Source of the DNA: Mycolicibacter icosiumassiliensis
GTDB taxonomy: Bacteria > Actinomycetota > Actinomycetes > Mycobacteriales > Mycobacteriaceae
Assembly: GCF_900078685.2 (NCBI RefSeq)
Contig: NZ_LT546166.1
Location: forward strand, 2,620,832-2,684,831
Direction: 5' to 3'
Length of the DNA: 64,000 nt
Shown: piece after piece, positions 61,945 through 64,000 of the stretch
Numbering within the stretch: the first letter of the stretch is position 1
How the letters are laid out: each line of letters begins with the position of its first letter
Made by a program: the position numbers and the translations under genes
Notes under the pieces: model-generated
Databases searched by the model: none
Told to the model about the DNA's origin: nothing
The model's input: the letters and a program-made list of their open reading frames with translations, nothing else

Positions 61945-62952
61945 ATGACATTGCCGCTACTCGGGCCGATGACGCTGACGGGCTTCGCGCACCCGTGGTT
62001 CTTTCTGTTCCTGTTCGTGATCCTGGCTCTGGTCGCGCTCTACATCCTCATGCAGGTGGCGCGGCATCGGCGGATCCTGCGGTTCGCCAACATGGAGCTG
62101 CTGGAGAGCGTGGCGCCCAAATCGCCGACGCGCTGGCGGCACCTGTCGGCGATCCTGCTGATCAGCTCATTGCTGCTGTTCACCGTCGCGATGGCCGGCC
62201 CCACCCACGACGTCCGGATCCCGCGCAACCGCGCGGTGGTGATGCTGGTGATCGACGTATCCCAATCGATGCGGGCCACCGACGTCGCTCCCAGCCGGCT
62301 GGCGGCCGCGCAGGAAGCCGGCAAGCAGTTCGCCGACGAATTGACCGCCGGCATCAACCTGGGCCTGATCGCCTACGCCGGCACCGCGACCGTGCTGACC
62401 TCGCCGACCACCAACCGCGAAGCCACCAAGGCCGCGATCGACAAACTGCAACTGGCCGACCGCACCGCCACCGGGGAGGGCATCTTCACCGCGCTGCAGG
62501 CGATCGCCACGGTGGGCGCGGTCATCGGCGGCGGCGACACCCCGCCGCCGGCCCGCATTGTGCTGCTCTCCGACGGTAAGGAGACCGTGCCGTCCAACCC
62601 CGACAATCCCAAGGGCGCGTTCACCGCGGCGCGTACCGCGAAGGACCAGGGGGTGCCGGTCTCGACGATCTCGTTCGGCACGGCGTACGGCTACGTCGAG
62701 ATCAACGAGCAGCGTCAACCGGTGCCGGTCGACGACGACTCGCTGAAGAAGATCGCCGATCTCTCCGGTGGTAACGCCTATACCGCCTCCAGCCTGGCCC
62801 AGCTCAAAGAGGTGTACACCACGCTGCAGGACCAGATCGGCTTCGAGACCATTCGCGGTGACGCGAGCACCGGCTGGCTGCGCCTCGGCGCATTCATCCT
62901 GGCGTTGGCCGCGCTGGCGGCGCTGCTGCTGAACCGGCGCCTGCCCGCCTAG
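61945..62952 (+). CDS. VWA-domain membrane protein (Rv1481-type)
   Basis: The 335-residue protein has two N-terminal transmembrane helices (about 12-32 and 65-83), a von Willebrand factor A domain (about 90-290) with a full MIDAS motif starting [12 protein letters not shown], and a C-terminal helix (about 312-330). The domain faces outward. It is the expected partner of MoxR1 and the DUF58 protein, and the set sits directly behind the cell-wall hydrolases RipA and RipB. Confidence 0.92.
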   Translation: MTLPLLGPMTLTGFAHPWFFLFLFVILALVALYILMQVARHRRILRFANMELLESVAPKSPTRWRHLSAILLISSLLLFTVAMAGPTHDVRIPRNRAVVMLVIDVSQSMRATDVAPSRLAAAQEAGKQFADELTAGINLGLIAYAGTATVLTSPTTNREATKAAIDKLQLADRTATGEGIFTALQAIATVGAVIGGGDTPPPARIVLLSDGKETVPSNPDNPKGAFTAARTAKDQGVPVSTISFGTAYGYVEINEQRQPVPVDDDSLKKIADLSGGNAYTASSLAQLKEVYTTLQDQIGFETIRGDASTGWLRLGAFILALAALAALLLNRRLPA

Positions 62953-62965
62953 ATCTGCCGTCCTC

Positions 62966-63026
62966 GTTGACTCAGCGGCTACCAGGGCAAAGTGCGAGTG
63001 GGCTGTTTGGTGAGCGCAGAGTCAAC
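62966..63026. promoter_or_regulatory. 12-base inverted repeat upstream of fabG1
   Basis: GTTGACTCAGCG (62966-62977) and CGCAGAGTCAAC (63015-63026) are inverted copies with one mismatch, separated by 37 bases. The right arm reaches into the -35 region of the fabG1 promoter. It could be a regulator site with looping, or a terminator for the upstream operon. Confidence 0.4.
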
Positions 63027-63038
63027 CTGGGGCACTGA

Positions 63039-63794
<756 letters not shown>

Positions 63795-63826
63795 CGACTC
63801 GTTCAGTTCAAGATAGGGGACTTTTC

Positions 63827-64000
63827 ATGGCAGGCATTCTCGAAGGCAAGCGGATCCTGGTCACCGGGATCATCACCGACTCCTCGATCGCATTCCATAT
63901 CGCCAAGGTGGCGCAGGAGGCCGGCGCGCAGCTGGTGTGTACCGGCTTCGACCGGCTGCGGCTGATCCAGCGCATCATCGACCGGCTGCCGGAACCGGCG
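63827..64000 (+). CDS. inhA: Enoyl-ACP reductase InhA, 5' part (runs off the window)
   Basis: The first 58 codons are present. [20 protein letters not shown] and [17 protein letters not shown] match the NADH-binding start of InhA, including Ser20 and Ile21 at positions known for isoniazid-resistance changes in M. tuberculosis. The enzyme reduces the enoyl group in FAS-II and is the isoniazid target. AGGGGA precedes the ATG at good spacing. The residues around position 94 lie outside the window. Confidence 0.96.
   Translation, partial: MAGILEGKRILVTGIITDSSIAFHIAKVAQEAGAQLVCTGFDRLRLIQRIIDRLPEPA

Overview
The window is a high-GC, almost fully coding stretch of a mycobacterial chromosome. Three kinds of evidence say so: two PPE-family genes, mycobacterium-specific proteins (LprG, RipA/RipB, the fabG1-inhA operon, the OpcA-type pentose-phosphate cluster), and a gene order that, from memory, follows Rv1405c to Rv1484 of Mycobacterium tuberculosis. 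It is not the tuberculosis complex: several blocks of that region are missing or replaced, and SufB has no intein. PPE genes together with reduced content suggest a non-tuberculous species, but the exact species cannot be named from this window.

Layout. 1-420: start of a methyltransferase on the minus strand. 662-4760: fmt, rsmB, rpe, ribD. 4776-7003: lprG and its MFS exporter, divergent from ribC, ribBA, ribH (riboflavin synthesis). 9516-15043: a PH-domain membrane protein, uvrC and the rapZ-yvcK-whiA cluster. 15119-16879: a DUF3556 membrane protein. 16983-20305: gap, pgk, tpiA, secG. 20393-27245 (minus): a small hypothetical gene, pgl, opcA, zwf, tal, tkt, i.e. the pentose-phosphate pathway with its glucose-6-phosphate dehydrogenase partner. 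27452-34478: accessory segment flanked by ctaB and ctaA (heme A synthesis), holding a NUDIX gene, two tandem PPE genes, a quinone oxidoreductase and a broken ATP-grasp-like gene. 34521-37950: ABC exporter and mptB. 38090-44560: the suf operon (sufR, B, D, C, S, U, T) for iron-sulfur cluster assembly. 44563-49768: second accessory segment with an MBL-fold protein, a Tat-lipoprotein amidohydrolase, a RES/Xre-type toxin-antitoxin pair, a secreted DUF5666 protein and a tiny membrane protein. 49966-56599: thioredoxin, crotonase, ABC-F ATPase, small HTH protein, TetR regulator and aconitase. 56732-64000: Rv1476-type membrane protein, ripA, ripB, the moxR/DUF58/VWA chaperone module, fabG1 and the start of inhA.

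The genes are packed into operons with many ATGA, GTGA or TAATG overlaps, which points to translational coupling. A second theme is leaderless expression: about a dozen genes have a TANNNT-like -10 box ending 6-7 nt before an ATG or GTG. Predicted metal-responsive control appears three times: a Zur-like box before the first PPE gene, a SufR operator over the sufR start, and an IdeR-like iron box between aconitase and the Rv1476-type gene.

No tRNA, rRNA, insertion sequence, prophage or CRISPR array was seen, and no gene-free gap exceeds about 270 bases. The items most worth a second look are the spacer mini-ORFs that couple neighbouring genes (3676-3732, 12895-12993, 45459-45491), the Zur-like PPE promoter, the open frame in phase behind the RES toxin stop codon, and two single-base frameshifts about 1.3 kb apart, which could be real decay or assembly errors.
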